5,624 nucleotides of DNA from JADGHX01 sp040255575 (GTDB taxonomy: Bacteria; Pseudomonadota; Gammaproteobacteria; Steroidobacterales; Steroidobacteraceae): the NCBI GenBank assembly GCA_040255575.1, contig JBDZVF010000413.1, forward strand, positions 1 to 5,624, in the 5' to 3' direction. The number at the start of each line of letters is the position of its first letter. The first letter of the stretch is position 1. The position numbers were made by a program, and so were the translations under genes. The notes under the pieces were generated by a model, which saw only the letters and a program-made list of their open reading frames with translations, searched no databases and was not told the origin of the DNA. Below, in pieces: positions 1 through 5,624 of this stretch.

Positions 1-786
1 ATCGTTGGCCGTGCGGTGGGGATGGCGTTTGCGGGGCTCGCGCCCGTCGCGGAGATTCAGTTCCGCAAGTACGCCGATCCTGCCGCGGAGCAGTTGAATG
101 ACTGCGGCACGGTGCGCTGGCGCACTCACAACCGTTTCGCGGCGCCGATCGTCGTGCGCATGCCGGGTGGTTTCTTCAAGTGCGGTGATCCGTGGCACAG
201 CCAGACGAACGAGGCAGCCTGGCTTCACAGCGTCGGCTGGCGCGTGGCGATGCCGTCAAACGCGGAGGATGCGGTGGGCCTGCTTCGCACCGCGATGCGT
301 GGGAACGACCCCACCATCTTCTTTGAACATCGTGCGATGCTCGATGGCATGTGGGCGCGCAGGCCGTACCCGGGGGATGATTTCGTGGTGCCATTTGGGG
401 TGGCGCGCCGAGTGCGCGCGGGTGCGGAGCTTACGCTCGTGACCTGGGGTGCAATGGTCGAGCGCTGTGAGCAGGCGGCCGCAGCGTCGCTGGTGGACGT
501 GGAGGTGATCGACCTGCGCACGCTCTCGCCGTGGGACAAGGCTGCGGTGCTCGAGTCCGTGCAGAAGACGCGGCGATGCCTGATCGTTCACGAGGACAAT
601 CTGACGGCGGGCTTCGGTGCGGAGATCGCGGCGGTGGTGGCGAAAGAGGCGTTCCATCACCTGGACGCGCCGGTCGAGCGGGTGACGATGCCGGATATTC
701 CGAGTCCGCACAGCCCCGTGCTGCTCGAGGCGGCTGTGCCTACGGTGGCTCGCATCACGTACGCCATCCGCAAGATCGCGAGCTGA
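1..786 (+). CDS. 2-oxo acid dehydrogenase E1 component, beta-type (C-terminal) part; 5' end cut by window
   Basis: This is the transketolase-like pyrimidine-binding plus C-terminal domain part of a thiamine-diphosphate-dependent E1, which decarboxylates a 2-oxo acid and passes the acyl group to lipoyl-E2. The frame is open from base 1, giving 261 visible residues ending at TGA 784-786. The GTG at 16 is only an internal codon, because the conserved stretch IVGRAVGMA already begins at base 1. Visible landmarks are VAEIQFRKYADPA (residues 16-28), VRMPGGFFKCGDPWHSQTNE (52-71, with the histidine at 66 in the place of the E1-beta HSQ motif), VTWGAMVE in the C-terminal domain, and the late VIHEDN-like motif LIVHEDNLTAGFG. 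A free-standing E1 beta is about 325-350 residues, so roughly 70-90 residues are missing. The wording of the GDPWHSQTNE region also fits E1 proteins in which alpha and beta parts are fused, so the gene may be about twice as long. The E2 gene follows after 5 bp and is very likely co-transcribed. The substrate (pyruvate, branched-chain or other 2-oxo acid) is not resolved. Confidence 0.95.
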   Translation: MVGRAVGMAFAGLAPVAEIQFRKYADPAAEQLNDCGTVRWRTHNRFAAPIVVRMPGGFFKCGDPWHSQTNEAAWLHSVGWRVAMPSNAEDAVGLLRTAMRGNDPTIFFEHRAMLDGMWARRPYPGDDFVVPFGVARRVRAGAELTLVTWGAMVERCEQAAAASLVDVEVIDLRTLSPWDKAAVLESVQKTRRCLIVHEDNLTAGFGAEIAAVVAKEAFHHLDAPVERVTMPDIPSPHSPVLLEAAVPTVARITYAIRKIAS

Positions 787-791
787 GCTCC

Positions 792-2165
792 ATGGCGTTG
801 CTGGACATCTTCGCGCCCGCGGATCAAACGGAAGGCACTCGCTCGCAGGTCTTGCGATGGCTAAAGGCCGTGGGCGACACCGTCACCCAGCATGAACCGC
901 TCATCGAGCTGGAAACCGACAAGGTCACTGTGGAAGTGCCCGCGCCCGCGAGCGGAGTGCTGCGGGAGATTGTGAAGGCGGAGCAGGATGAGATTGCGCC
1001 CGGGGAGGTGCTGGGGCGGTTGGACACCTCAGCGACGGCTGCCAACGCCGCCGAGCCTGGGAACCTCGCAGCGCGCGCGGCCAAGGGCAGTGAAAGCGCT
1101 GCTCGCGAAACGGGTACTCACGCAGCCGGCACTCACGCAGCCATTGTGCACGCCCCGGCGGCACCAGATTCGATCGCGGGTGAAGGCCCGCGCAATGACG
1201 CGAGTGCTGCGTCAGATGGGAGCCCGCCGCCCTCAAGGGTTGCGGCTGGAGGCGCTCTTGCTCGGGGCGCGGCAGGTCCGTTCATTGGCGACACGCAACG
1301 CCTGAGCCCCGCAGTGAAGCGACTGCTTCACGAACGCGGTCTCGATCCCTCGATGATTCGAGGCACGGGCGAGGGCGGTCGCATCACCGTCGACGACATC
1401 GCGACTTACGATGCCGCGAAGCAGGCCGACGACAAGGTGCCTACCGTAGGCGCGGAGCCCCGCCCGCGGCTCGTGCCGCACACCGCGATCCGCAAGCGCA
1501 TTGCCGAGCACATGGTCGAGAGCCTGCTGCGAACGGCTCCGCACGTCACAACGGTGTTCGAAGCGGATCTCACCGCAGTGATGGCGCACCGATCAGCGCA
1601 TCGCGCCGAGTTCCAGCAGCGCGGCGCGCCGCTCACATTCACCGCCTATTTCCTCGCCGCAACCGTCGATGCCATAAAAGCGGTCCCCGAGGCCAACAGC
1701 CGCTGGACCGACACGGCCCTCGAGATCTACGACGACATCCACATCGGCGTGGCAACGGCATTGGAAGGCCTGGGCCTCATTGTTCCCGTCATCCGCAACG
1801 TCCAATCGCTCGATCTTTTCGGAATCGCGCAGCGCCTCCACGAGCTCGTCACCGCAGCCCGTGAAAACCGGCTGGACCCCGGAGAAGTGCGCGGCGGCAC
1901 CTTCACGATCTCGAATCACGGCGTGAGCGGCAGCCTGCTGGCAACGCCGATTATCATCAATCAACCGCAATCAGCGATCCTCGGCATCGGCAAGGTGGAA
2001 AAGCGTGCGGTAGTCGTCGACGCTGCGGGCGAAGACACGATCGCAGTTCGCGCCAAATGCTACGTCACCCTGACAATCGACCACCGGGTGATGGATGGCC
2101 ACCAGGCCAACCGCTTCCTGCAAACGTTCGTCAGGACGCTGGAGTCGTGGCCTCTGGACGCGTGA
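792..2165 (+). CDS. 2-oxo acid dehydrogenase E2, dihydrolipoamide acyltransferase
   Basis: The E2 core enzyme carries the acyl group on lipoyl-lysine and transfers it to CoA. The 457-residue protein has one N-terminal lipoyl domain (about 1-78; lipoyl lysine K44 in ELETDKVTVEVPAP). An Ala-rich flexible linker follows (about 79-169). Next comes a peripheral subunit-binding domain (171-206, LSPAVKRLLHERG...GRITVDDI). The catalytic domain (about 226-457) ends with DHRVMDG (430-436; catalytic histidine H431, D435). The start is ATG 792, 5 bp after the E1 stop: the reading frame is open farther upstream, but that part lies inside E1 and the lipoyl domain begins right at this ATG. The Shine-Dalgarno is weak (GAG in the E1 stop region), consistent with translational coupling. 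The lipoyl domain and the GGTFTISNHGVSGSL motif look like 2-oxoglutarate-type E2, while INQPQSAILGIGK occurs in several E2 classes, so substrate is left open. The 3' end overlaps convergent modC by 35 bp. Confidence 0.95.
   Translation: MALLDIFAPADQTEGTRSQVLRWLKAVGDTVTQHEPLIELETDKVTVEVPAPASGVLREIVKAEQDEIAPGEVLGRLDTSATAANAAEPGNLAARAAKGSESAARETGTHAAGTHAAIVHAPAAPDSIAGEGPRNDASAASDGSPPPSRVAAGGALARGAAGPFIGDTQRLSPAVKRLLHERGLDPSMIRGTGEGGRITVDDIATYDAAKQADDKVPTVGAEPRPRLVPHTAIRKRIAEHMVESLLRTAPHVTTVFEADLTAVMAHRSAHRAEFQQRGAPLTFTAYFLAATVDAIKAVPEANSRWTDTALEIYDDIHIGVATALEGLGLIVPVIRNVQSLDLFGIAQRLHELVTAARENRLDPGEVRGGTFTISNHGVSGSLLATPIIINQPQSAILGIGKVEKRAVVVDAAGEDTIAVRAKCYVTLTIDHRVMDGHQANRFLQTFVRTLESWPLDA
1113..1142 (+). 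repeat. In-frame tandem duplication of 15 bp in the E2 linker
   Basis: Two adjacent 15-bp units (1113-1127 and 1128-1142) differ at one base (GGTACTCACGCAGCC and GGCACTCACGCAGCC). Each encodes GTHAA, within the Ala-rich hinge between lipoyl and subunit-binding domains. The difference is synonymous. It looks like a small slippage duplication in a linker that tolerates length change. Confidence 0.85.
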
Positions 2166-3267
2166 ACGTATGCCCGCGCAGGGATACCGCCTTGATCAGC
2201 GCCCACACGCGCGACCCGCGCTGAAGCCGCAACGCCTCGACGGCCGCCCGCGTGATGCGTGAGAGAACGCTTGCGCCGCCGACGTCCACGCGCACGAGCA
2301 CCTCGTCATCGTCGTCGGTGATATCGACTACCGTGCCTTCCAACGCGTTACGCACGCTCAACGACTGCGGCAGCTCGGTCGCCAGGATCACATCTCGCGC
2401 AAGAAGCTGAACACGCACGATGGAGCCCACTCCGTGCGAGGGCGGCCTGCGGGTGTCGAGCACATCCCGAGCGCTCACGCGCAGCGTGCCCCCCGCCACC
2501 CGCAACTCAGCGAGGCGGTTCTCGCGATCGAGCGCGGTAATGACGCCCTGGACAACGGCCCCCACCGCGTCGGGCCCCACGATGGCCCGCAGCGCCGGAA
2601 CTACGCTGATCTGCGTCGGCGATCCCTGGGCCGCGACCTTCCCGTTCTCGAGCAGCACGACGTGCGTCGCGAGCCGCAAAATCTCATCGAATTGATGGCT
2701 GACGAAAATCATCGGGATCGATAGCCGATCGCGGAGCACTTCCAGATACGGCAGGACCTCTTCACGTCGAGCGGCATCCAGCGACGCGAGCGGCTCATCC
2801 AGCAACAGCAGCTGCGGCTGCGACAGCAGCGCCCGACCGAGCGCAACCCGCTGCCGCTCACCGCCGGAAAGCTGATGCGGGCGGCGCTCGAGCAGCCCCG
2901 CAAGGCCGAGCAACGCGACCACCTCATCGAAGCCGATGCGATGCTCAACGTCCTTCGCACGTTTCAGTCCGTACCGCAGATTCCCCGTCACGCTGCGATG
3001 AGGGAAGAGTCGCGCATCCTGAAACACGTATCCGATCCGCCGGTGCTCCGCGCGCACGGAAACGCCCGCGCTCGTGTCGAGGAGCGTCGTCCCATCCAGC
3101 CGGATGTGCCCCGAATCGGGCTCCAGCAGGCCCGCGATCAGATCGACCGTCGTCGACTTGCCGCAGCCCGAGCGCCCGAACAGCGCCACGATTCCAGGCG
3201 TCGGTCCCTCGAACTCAACCTGCAGACTGAAACCGTCACGTCGCTTGGCGAGAGCCACGCTCAACAT
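2131..3267 (-). CDS. modC: Molybdate ABC transporter ATP-binding protein ModC
   Basis: This is the cytoplasmic ATPase that drives molybdate import through ModB. The 378-residue protein has Walker A GRSGCGKST (31-39), a Q-loop in GYVFQDARLFPH (Q83, a wording typical of ModC), the signature LSGGERQRVALGRAL (133-147), Walker B LLLLDEP (153-159), the D-loop SLD (162-164) and the H-loop histidine H191 in FVSHQ. The C-terminal part holds a linker/TOBE-like stretch (about 235-295) and a Mop domain (about 303-362, beginning SVRNALEGTVVDI and ending WALIKAVSL), which binds molybdate/tungstate oxyanion and separates ModC from other importer ATPases. Usual length is about 350-360, so this one is slightly long. 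It starts at ATG 3267, 3 bp after the modB stop; the ribosome site is poor (GGGA about 9 bases upstream), which suggests translation coupled to modB. The 3' 35 bp overlap the end of the convergent E2 gene. All ATPase motifs are intact. Confidence 0.96.
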   Translation of the reverse strand: MLSVALAKRRDGFSLQVEFEGPTPGIVALFGRSGCGKSTTVDLIAGLLEPDSGHIRLDGTTLLDTSAGVSVRAEHRRIGYVFQDARLFPHRSVTGNLRYGLKRAKDVEHRIGFDEVVALLGLAGLLERRPHQLSGGERQRVALGRALLSQPQLLLLDEPLASLDAARREEVLPYLEVLRDRLSIPMIFVSHQFDEILRLATHVVLLENGKVAAQGSPTQISVVPALRAIVGPDAVGAVVQGVITALDRENRLAELRVAGGTLRVSARDVLDTRRPPSHGVGSIVRVQLLARDVILATELPQSLSVRNALEGTVVDITDDDDEVLVRVDVGGASVLSRITRAAVEALRLQRGSRVWALIKAVSLRGHTFTRPEATTPAS

Positions 3268-3270
3268 GCC

Positions 3271-3924
3271 CTAGCGTCCCAGCCGCCGCCGCATGCCACG
3301 CGCCAGAAGCTCCGACAGAACGAGCCCCGACAATCCCAGCACGAAAGACAAGACCGCCAGCCGGAGCGCGATGGCATCCCCGTTCGGCGTTTGAATGGCG
3401 GTGTAGAGGGCGAGGGGCAGGGTGCGGGTTTCCCCCGGGATATTCGAGACGAACGTGATGATCGCGCCGAACTCGCCGAGCCCCGCCGCAAAAGCGGTCA
3501 CCGCGCCCGCAAGAACCCCCGGCAACATCAAGGGCAGCGTGATGGTCGCAAACCGATCGAAGGGCCCGGCCCCCAACGTGCGCGCCGCGGCCTCGAGCCC
3601 GCGGTCCACCCCTTCGAGCGCAATGCGAATCGCGCGCACCATCAGCGGAAACGTCATCACCGCCGTCGCGAGCGCCGCTCCGGCTTTCGTAAACGCGAAC
3701 TGCACGCCGAGCGTGTCATAAAGCCACCGTCCGAAGGGCCCATTCAGCCCGAACAGCAGCAGCAACACATACCCGACAGCGACGGGCGGAAGAACAAGGG
3801 GGAGGTGAACAAACGCATCGAGCAGCGTCCGCCCCGGAAACCGCGCCCGAGTGAGCACCCACGCGGCCAGCACAGCAAGCGGCAAACTCCAGAGCACGCT
3901 CCGAAGAGCGATCTCCAGACTCAA
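3271..3924 (-). CDS. modB: Molybdate ABC transporter permease ModB (conventional-start version)
   Basis: This is the inner-membrane channel subunit of the molybdate importer, acting as a homodimer with ModC. From TTG 3924 it encodes 217 residues. Visible features are hydrophobic segments near residues 9-24, 38-58, 82-103, 133-148 and 185-205; the conserved LVLPPVAVGY (43-52); FPLMVRAIRIALEGVD (92-107); the EAA loop EAARTLGAGPFDRFATITLP region (about 111-131), which docks ModC; and LGEFGAIITFVSNIPGETRT (149-168), a near-signature of ModB. The TTG is the only ATG, GTG or TTG in frame after the stop at 4005-4003, but it has no evident Shine-Dalgarno and truncates the conserved N-terminus: see the separate entry for 3925-3960. 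With that extension the protein would be about 228 residues, close to the family norm. modC follows after 3 bp. No modA precedes it; the upstream neighbour is a ferredoxin-NADP reductase. Confidence 0.93.
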   Translation of the reverse strand: MSLEIALRSVLWSLPLAVLAAWVLTRARFPGRTLLDAFVHLPLVLPPVAVGYVLLLLFGLNGPFGRWLYDTLGVQFAFTKAGAALATAVMTFPLMVRAIRIALEGVDRGLEAAARTLGAGPFDRFATITLPLMLPGVLAGAVTAFAAGLGEFGAIITFVSNIPGETRTLPLALYTAIQTPNGDAIALRLAVLSFVLGLSGLVLSELLARGMRRRLGR

Positions 3925-3960
3925 CCGAAGCGCATCGATTTCAACCGAGGTGAGAATAAG
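3925..3960 (-). other. modB: Probable N-terminal extension of ModB beginning at a non-standard start (ATT 3957 or nearby)
   Basis: Read in the modB frame, this stretch encodes LILTSVEIDALR and joins directly to LSLEIALRSVLWSLP. From memory, E. coli ModB begins MILTDPEWQAVLLSL, so residues, spacing and the L-S-L pattern line up, with the first Leu codon (CTT, 3960-3958) falling on the E. coli initiator Met. No ATG, GTG or TTG is present in frame between the TTG at 3924 and the stop TAG at 4005-4003. ATT at 3957-3955, a rare known initiator, would give about 228 residues. Alternatives are a lost start codon, a base error, or an N-terminally shorter ModB from TTG 3924. Confidence 0.6.
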
Positions 3961-4075
3961 AACGCCCGCTCGCCAGCCGCGGATACAGCGACCGAGCGGA
4001 TGCTACCACCCCCCAGACCAGGGCTGCCGCGCCCGCGGTCCCCACGCGCCCCAATGGGAGGGCGCGGAACCCCGA
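3961..4075. other. Non-coding spacer between the reductase gene and modB
   Basis: This 115-bp spacer holds a short GC-rich inverted repeat near the reductase stop and an open frame of 34 codons (GTG 4045 to TGA 3941, minus strand) continuous with the reductase frame after its stop. I see no convincing -35/-10 pair for modBC. The modB operon may therefore be transcribed from this spacer by an unrecognised promoter, or read through from the reductase gene. Confidence 0.5.
4045..4066 (-). terminator. GC-rich hairpin after the reductase gene, possible weak terminator
   Basis: A perfect 7-bp inverted repeat (CGCGCCC at 4045-4051 and GGGCGCG at 4060-4066) with an 8-base loop lies 9 bases beyond the reductase stop codon. 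No T-run follows on the minus strand, so it does not meet the usual intrinsic terminator pattern. It could stabilise the mRNA 3' end or be chance in GC-rich DNA. Confidence 0.3.
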
Positions 4076-5161
4076 TCAGGCCGTGCGAGCAGAGTCCAGC
4101 GACTCGTCGCCGTCCGGCGTAACGCCCAGCCGCTTCTGAAGCAACGGACTGGTAGTCGTGTACTGCAGATGCACCTTCTGCCCCGGCTGCAGATATTCCT
4201 TCACCGCGAACGCCGCCAGCGCCGCCTCATGAAACCCGGAAAGAATGAGCTTCTTCTTCCCCGGATAATCATTGATGTCACCGATGGCGAAAATACCCGG
4301 CACGCTGGTCTGGAAGCGCTGCGTATCCACCGGAATGGTCTTGCGATTGAGCTGCAGCCCCCAGTTGGCGATCGGCCCGAGCTTCGGCGACAACCCCCAG
4401 AACACGAGCAGCTGATCGAGCGACACCGAGCGAGTGATGCCGTCCTTGCCGGTCACCTTCACGCCCTTGAGCGCGCCACCATCCTCCACGACGCCCTGAA
4501 CGACGCCTTCCATGAAGTCGCACCGGCCTTCCTCGCGAAGCGCGAACATCTTCTCCACGGAGGCGGGCGCCGCGCGGAACTCGGCACGACGGTGCACCAG
4601 CACCACGCTGTTCGCCGTCTCGGCGAACTGCAGCGTCCAGTCGAGCGCGGAGTCCCCGCCGCCGAGGATCACGAGATCCTTGCCACGAAACGCCTCCGCA
4701 TCCTTCACCCGGTAGTGAAGGGACGTGCCTTCGTGCTTCTCGGCCTCCGGCACACTCAGCTTGCGCGGCTGAAACGAGCCCACGCCGGCCGCGATGATCA
4801 CCGTGCCCGCGTCGAAGCGCATGCCGCGGCTCGTCTCGACATCGAACCGCCCGTCCTCACGCTTCACGACGGAGGTGACTTCCTGGCCCAGGTGCACACC
4901 GGCGCCAAAGGGCTTGATCTGCTCCTGCAGGCGCTCGATGAGCTCGCGCGCCGTGCACACCGGCACCGCCGGAATGTCGTAAATCGGCTTATCGGGATAG
5001 AGCTCCGTGCACTGGCCGCCGATGGCGGGCAGGGAGTCGATGAGCTCCGCTTTGAGGCCCAGCAGGCCCAGCTCGAACACCTGGAACATGCCGCACGGGC
5101 CTGCTCCGACGATGACCGCATCGGTGACGGTGGCGAGCTTTGCGCGATGATCAGGCGACAA
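4076..5161 (-). CDS. Ferredoxin--NADP(+) reductase, thioredoxin-reductase-like type
   Basis: This flavoenzyme moves electrons between NADPH and ferredoxin or flavodoxin in the cytoplasm. From TTG 5161 it has 361 residues. Visible are the FAD motif VGAGPCG (18-24), GGQCTELYPDKPIYDIP (48-64, typical of this reductase family), the second nucleotide site GGGDSALDW (167-175), the FAD-contacting GDINDYPGKKK (294-304), and a C-terminal tail with YTTTS (324-328) beyond the TrxR-like fold. The CxxC redox pair of true thioredoxin reductases is absent, favouring the FNR reading. Usual length is about 330-350. The frame extends farther upstream, but that part lies inside the cysteine synthase gene and reads as non-homologous Pro/Ser/Arg-rich sequence. 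TTG 5161 has GGAG seven bases upstream and gives only 17 residues before the FAD motif, so it is the best start. It overlaps the upstream gene by 11 bp, implying translational coupling. The electron partner is unknown. Confidence 0.92.
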   Translation of the reverse strand: MSPDHRAKLATVTDAVIVGAGPCGMFQVFELGLLGLKAELIDSLPAIGGQCTELYPDKPIYDIPAVPVCTARELIERLQEQIKPFGAGVHLGQEVTSVVKREDGRFDVETSRGMRFDAGTVIIAAGVGSFQPRKLSVPEAEKHEGTSLHYRVKDAEAFRGKDLVILGGGDSALDWTLQFAETANSVVLVHRRAEFRAAPASVEKMFALREEGRCDFMEGVVQGVVEDGGALKGVKVTGKDGITRSVSLDQLLVFWGLSPKLGPIANWGLQLNRKTIPVDTQRFQTSVPGIFAIGDINDYPGKKKLILSGFHEAALAAFAVKEYLQPGQKVHLQYTTTSPLLQKRLGVTPDGDESLDSARTA

Positions 5162-5624
5162 GGGCTTTCTCCAAGGTAATGGGCTCCCTTCCTGCGGGAG
5201 CCGTAGCAAACTTCGCGAGGTTCCTGGTCGCGAGCCACTCGGGGTTGTACAAACGGGACTGATATTTCGCCCCGCCATCGCAAAGGATGGTGACGATCGT
5301 GTGGCCGGGACCCAGCTGCCGGGCCACCCGCACGGCGGCGGCAACGTTGATGCCGCTCGTGCTGCCGAGGAGGAGGCCTTCCTCGTGGAGCAATCGGTAG
5401 ACGAAGTTTACCGTTTCCGGGTCTTCGATGTGCACGGCATCGTCGATCTTCGCAGTGGCCATATTGGCGGTGACGCGCGCGATTCCAATACCCTCCGTGA
5501 TCGAACCGCTGCCGGTGCCCTTCAGTGTACCGTTCTTGGCCCACTCGTAAAGGCTGCTGCCCGGCGGATCCGCGAGCACGCAGCGAACCTTCGGGTTCTG
5601 CGTCTTCAGGAACTCGGAAACACC
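5151..5624 (-). CDS. cysK: Cysteine synthase (O-acetylserine sulfhydrylase family), C-terminal half; 5' end cut by window
   Basis: This fold-type II PLP enzyme makes cysteine from O-acetylserine and sulfide in the cytoplasm. The frame is open to the window edge, giving 157 visible residues; the family is about 300-345, so about half, including the PLP-binding lysine and the N-terminal substrate loop, lies outside. The ATG-like start at 5579 (a GTG) is internal, since GVSEFLKTQNP upstream of it is conserved. Visible features: VLADPPGSSLYEW (16-28), SGSITEGIG (39-47), STSGIN (88-93), and CDGGAKYQSRLYN (115-127), the region near the PLP ring nitrogen. The last motif resembles the CDSG/CDGG form common in proteobacterial cysteine synthases and not E. 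coli CysK exactly. Cystathionine beta-synthase or another beta-replacing member of the family cannot be excluded without the N-terminal half. The reductase gene overlaps its last 11 bp. Confidence 0.92.
   Translation of the reverse strand, partial: GVSEFLKTQNPKVRCVLADPPGSSLYEWAKNGTLKGTGSGSITEGIGIARVTANMATAKIDDAVHIEDPETVNFVYRLLHEEGLLLGSTSGINVAAAVRVARQLGPGHTIVTILCDGGAKYQSRLYNPEWLATRNLAKFATAPAGREPITLEKALVA
5169..5172 (-). promoter_or_regulatory. Shine-Dalgarno site for the reductase gene
   Basis: GGAG on the minus strand, with a 7-base spacer (5168-5162) to TTG 5161. It lies inside the last codons of the cysteine synthase gene. This site decides the start: no ATG or GTG occurs in a suitable position in this frame between here and the FAD motif. 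Confidence 0.7.

Noticed and set aside
531..791. Upstream extension of the E2 frame into E1
   Set aside because: The extension is Gly/Arg-rich without homology, while the lipoyl domain begins at ATG 792 just after the E1 stop.
1..1020. Excess of G over C on the plus strand in the E1 gene, lessening within the E2 gene
   Set aside because: By-eye counts vary from line to line without a clean break, so it does not support a recombination point or transfer boundary.
3983..3991. TCGCTGTAT on the minus strand upstream of modB, resembling one half of a ModE operator
   Set aside because: No matching inverted half follows at the right spacing, so a ModE site is not supported.
2875..4122. Long plus-strand open frame (415 codons) opposite modC, modB and the spacer
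   Set aside because: It is antisense to two clear ModBC genes, its product is Arg/Gln/Pro-rich with no recognisable domain, and such shadows are common in GC-rich coding DNA.
3851..5179. Long plus-strand open frame (442 codons) opposite the reductase gene
   Set aside because: It lies over a well-supported flavoenzyme gene, has no recognisable domain and shows the Arg/His/Leu-rich composition of an antisense shadow.
5162..5344. Upstream extension of the reductase frame to 5344
   Set aside because: It overlaps the conserved C-terminal part of cysteine synthase and reads as Pro/Ser/Arg-rich sequence; a good Shine-Dalgarno marks TTG 5161 instead.

Overview
The window looks like ordinary chromosomal DNA from a high-GC bacterium, most likely a proteobacterium. 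ModB and ModC closely match the Escherichia coli type, and the ferredoxin-NADP reductase is of the thioredoxin-reductase-like kind common in alpha-, beta- and gammaproteobacteria. No rRNA, tRNA, CRISPR array, insertion sequence or phage gene is visible. The assignment to a group rests on recognised protein sequence patterns only, without a database search.

Layout. On the plus strand (1-2165) lie the 3' part of a 2-oxo acid dehydrogenase E1 gene (beta-type domain, cut by the window edge) and, 5 bp later, a complete E2 acyltransferase gene. Together they encode two catalytic parts of a 2-oxo acid dehydrogenase complex; no E3 gene is in view. On the minus strand, reading from the right edge leftwards, lie a cysteine synthase gene (cut by the window edge, C-terminal half present), a TrxR-like ferredoxin-NADP(+) reductase overlapping it by 11 bp, a gap of about 150 bp, then modB and modC of a molybdate ABC importer, separated by 3 bp. 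The two convergent groups meet tail to tail: the last 35 bp of the E2 gene and of modC overlap.

How the genes may work together. E1 and E2 perform oxidative decarboxylation and acyl transfer to CoA, but the acyl substrate cannot be read from the sequence. ModB (membrane channel) and ModC (ATPase) form the core of a molybdate importer whose periplasmic binding protein ModA is not encoded in the window. The cysteine synthase and the reductase appear translationally coupled; a shared role in sulfur assimilation is possible but is inference.

The points most worth a second look are start sites. ModB homology continues upstream of its only conventional start codon, to a place where no ATG, GTG or TTG exists in frame. 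The reductase appears to start at a TTG inside the end of the cysteine synthase gene, with a good Shine-Dalgarno sequence. I found no convincing new biological system here.
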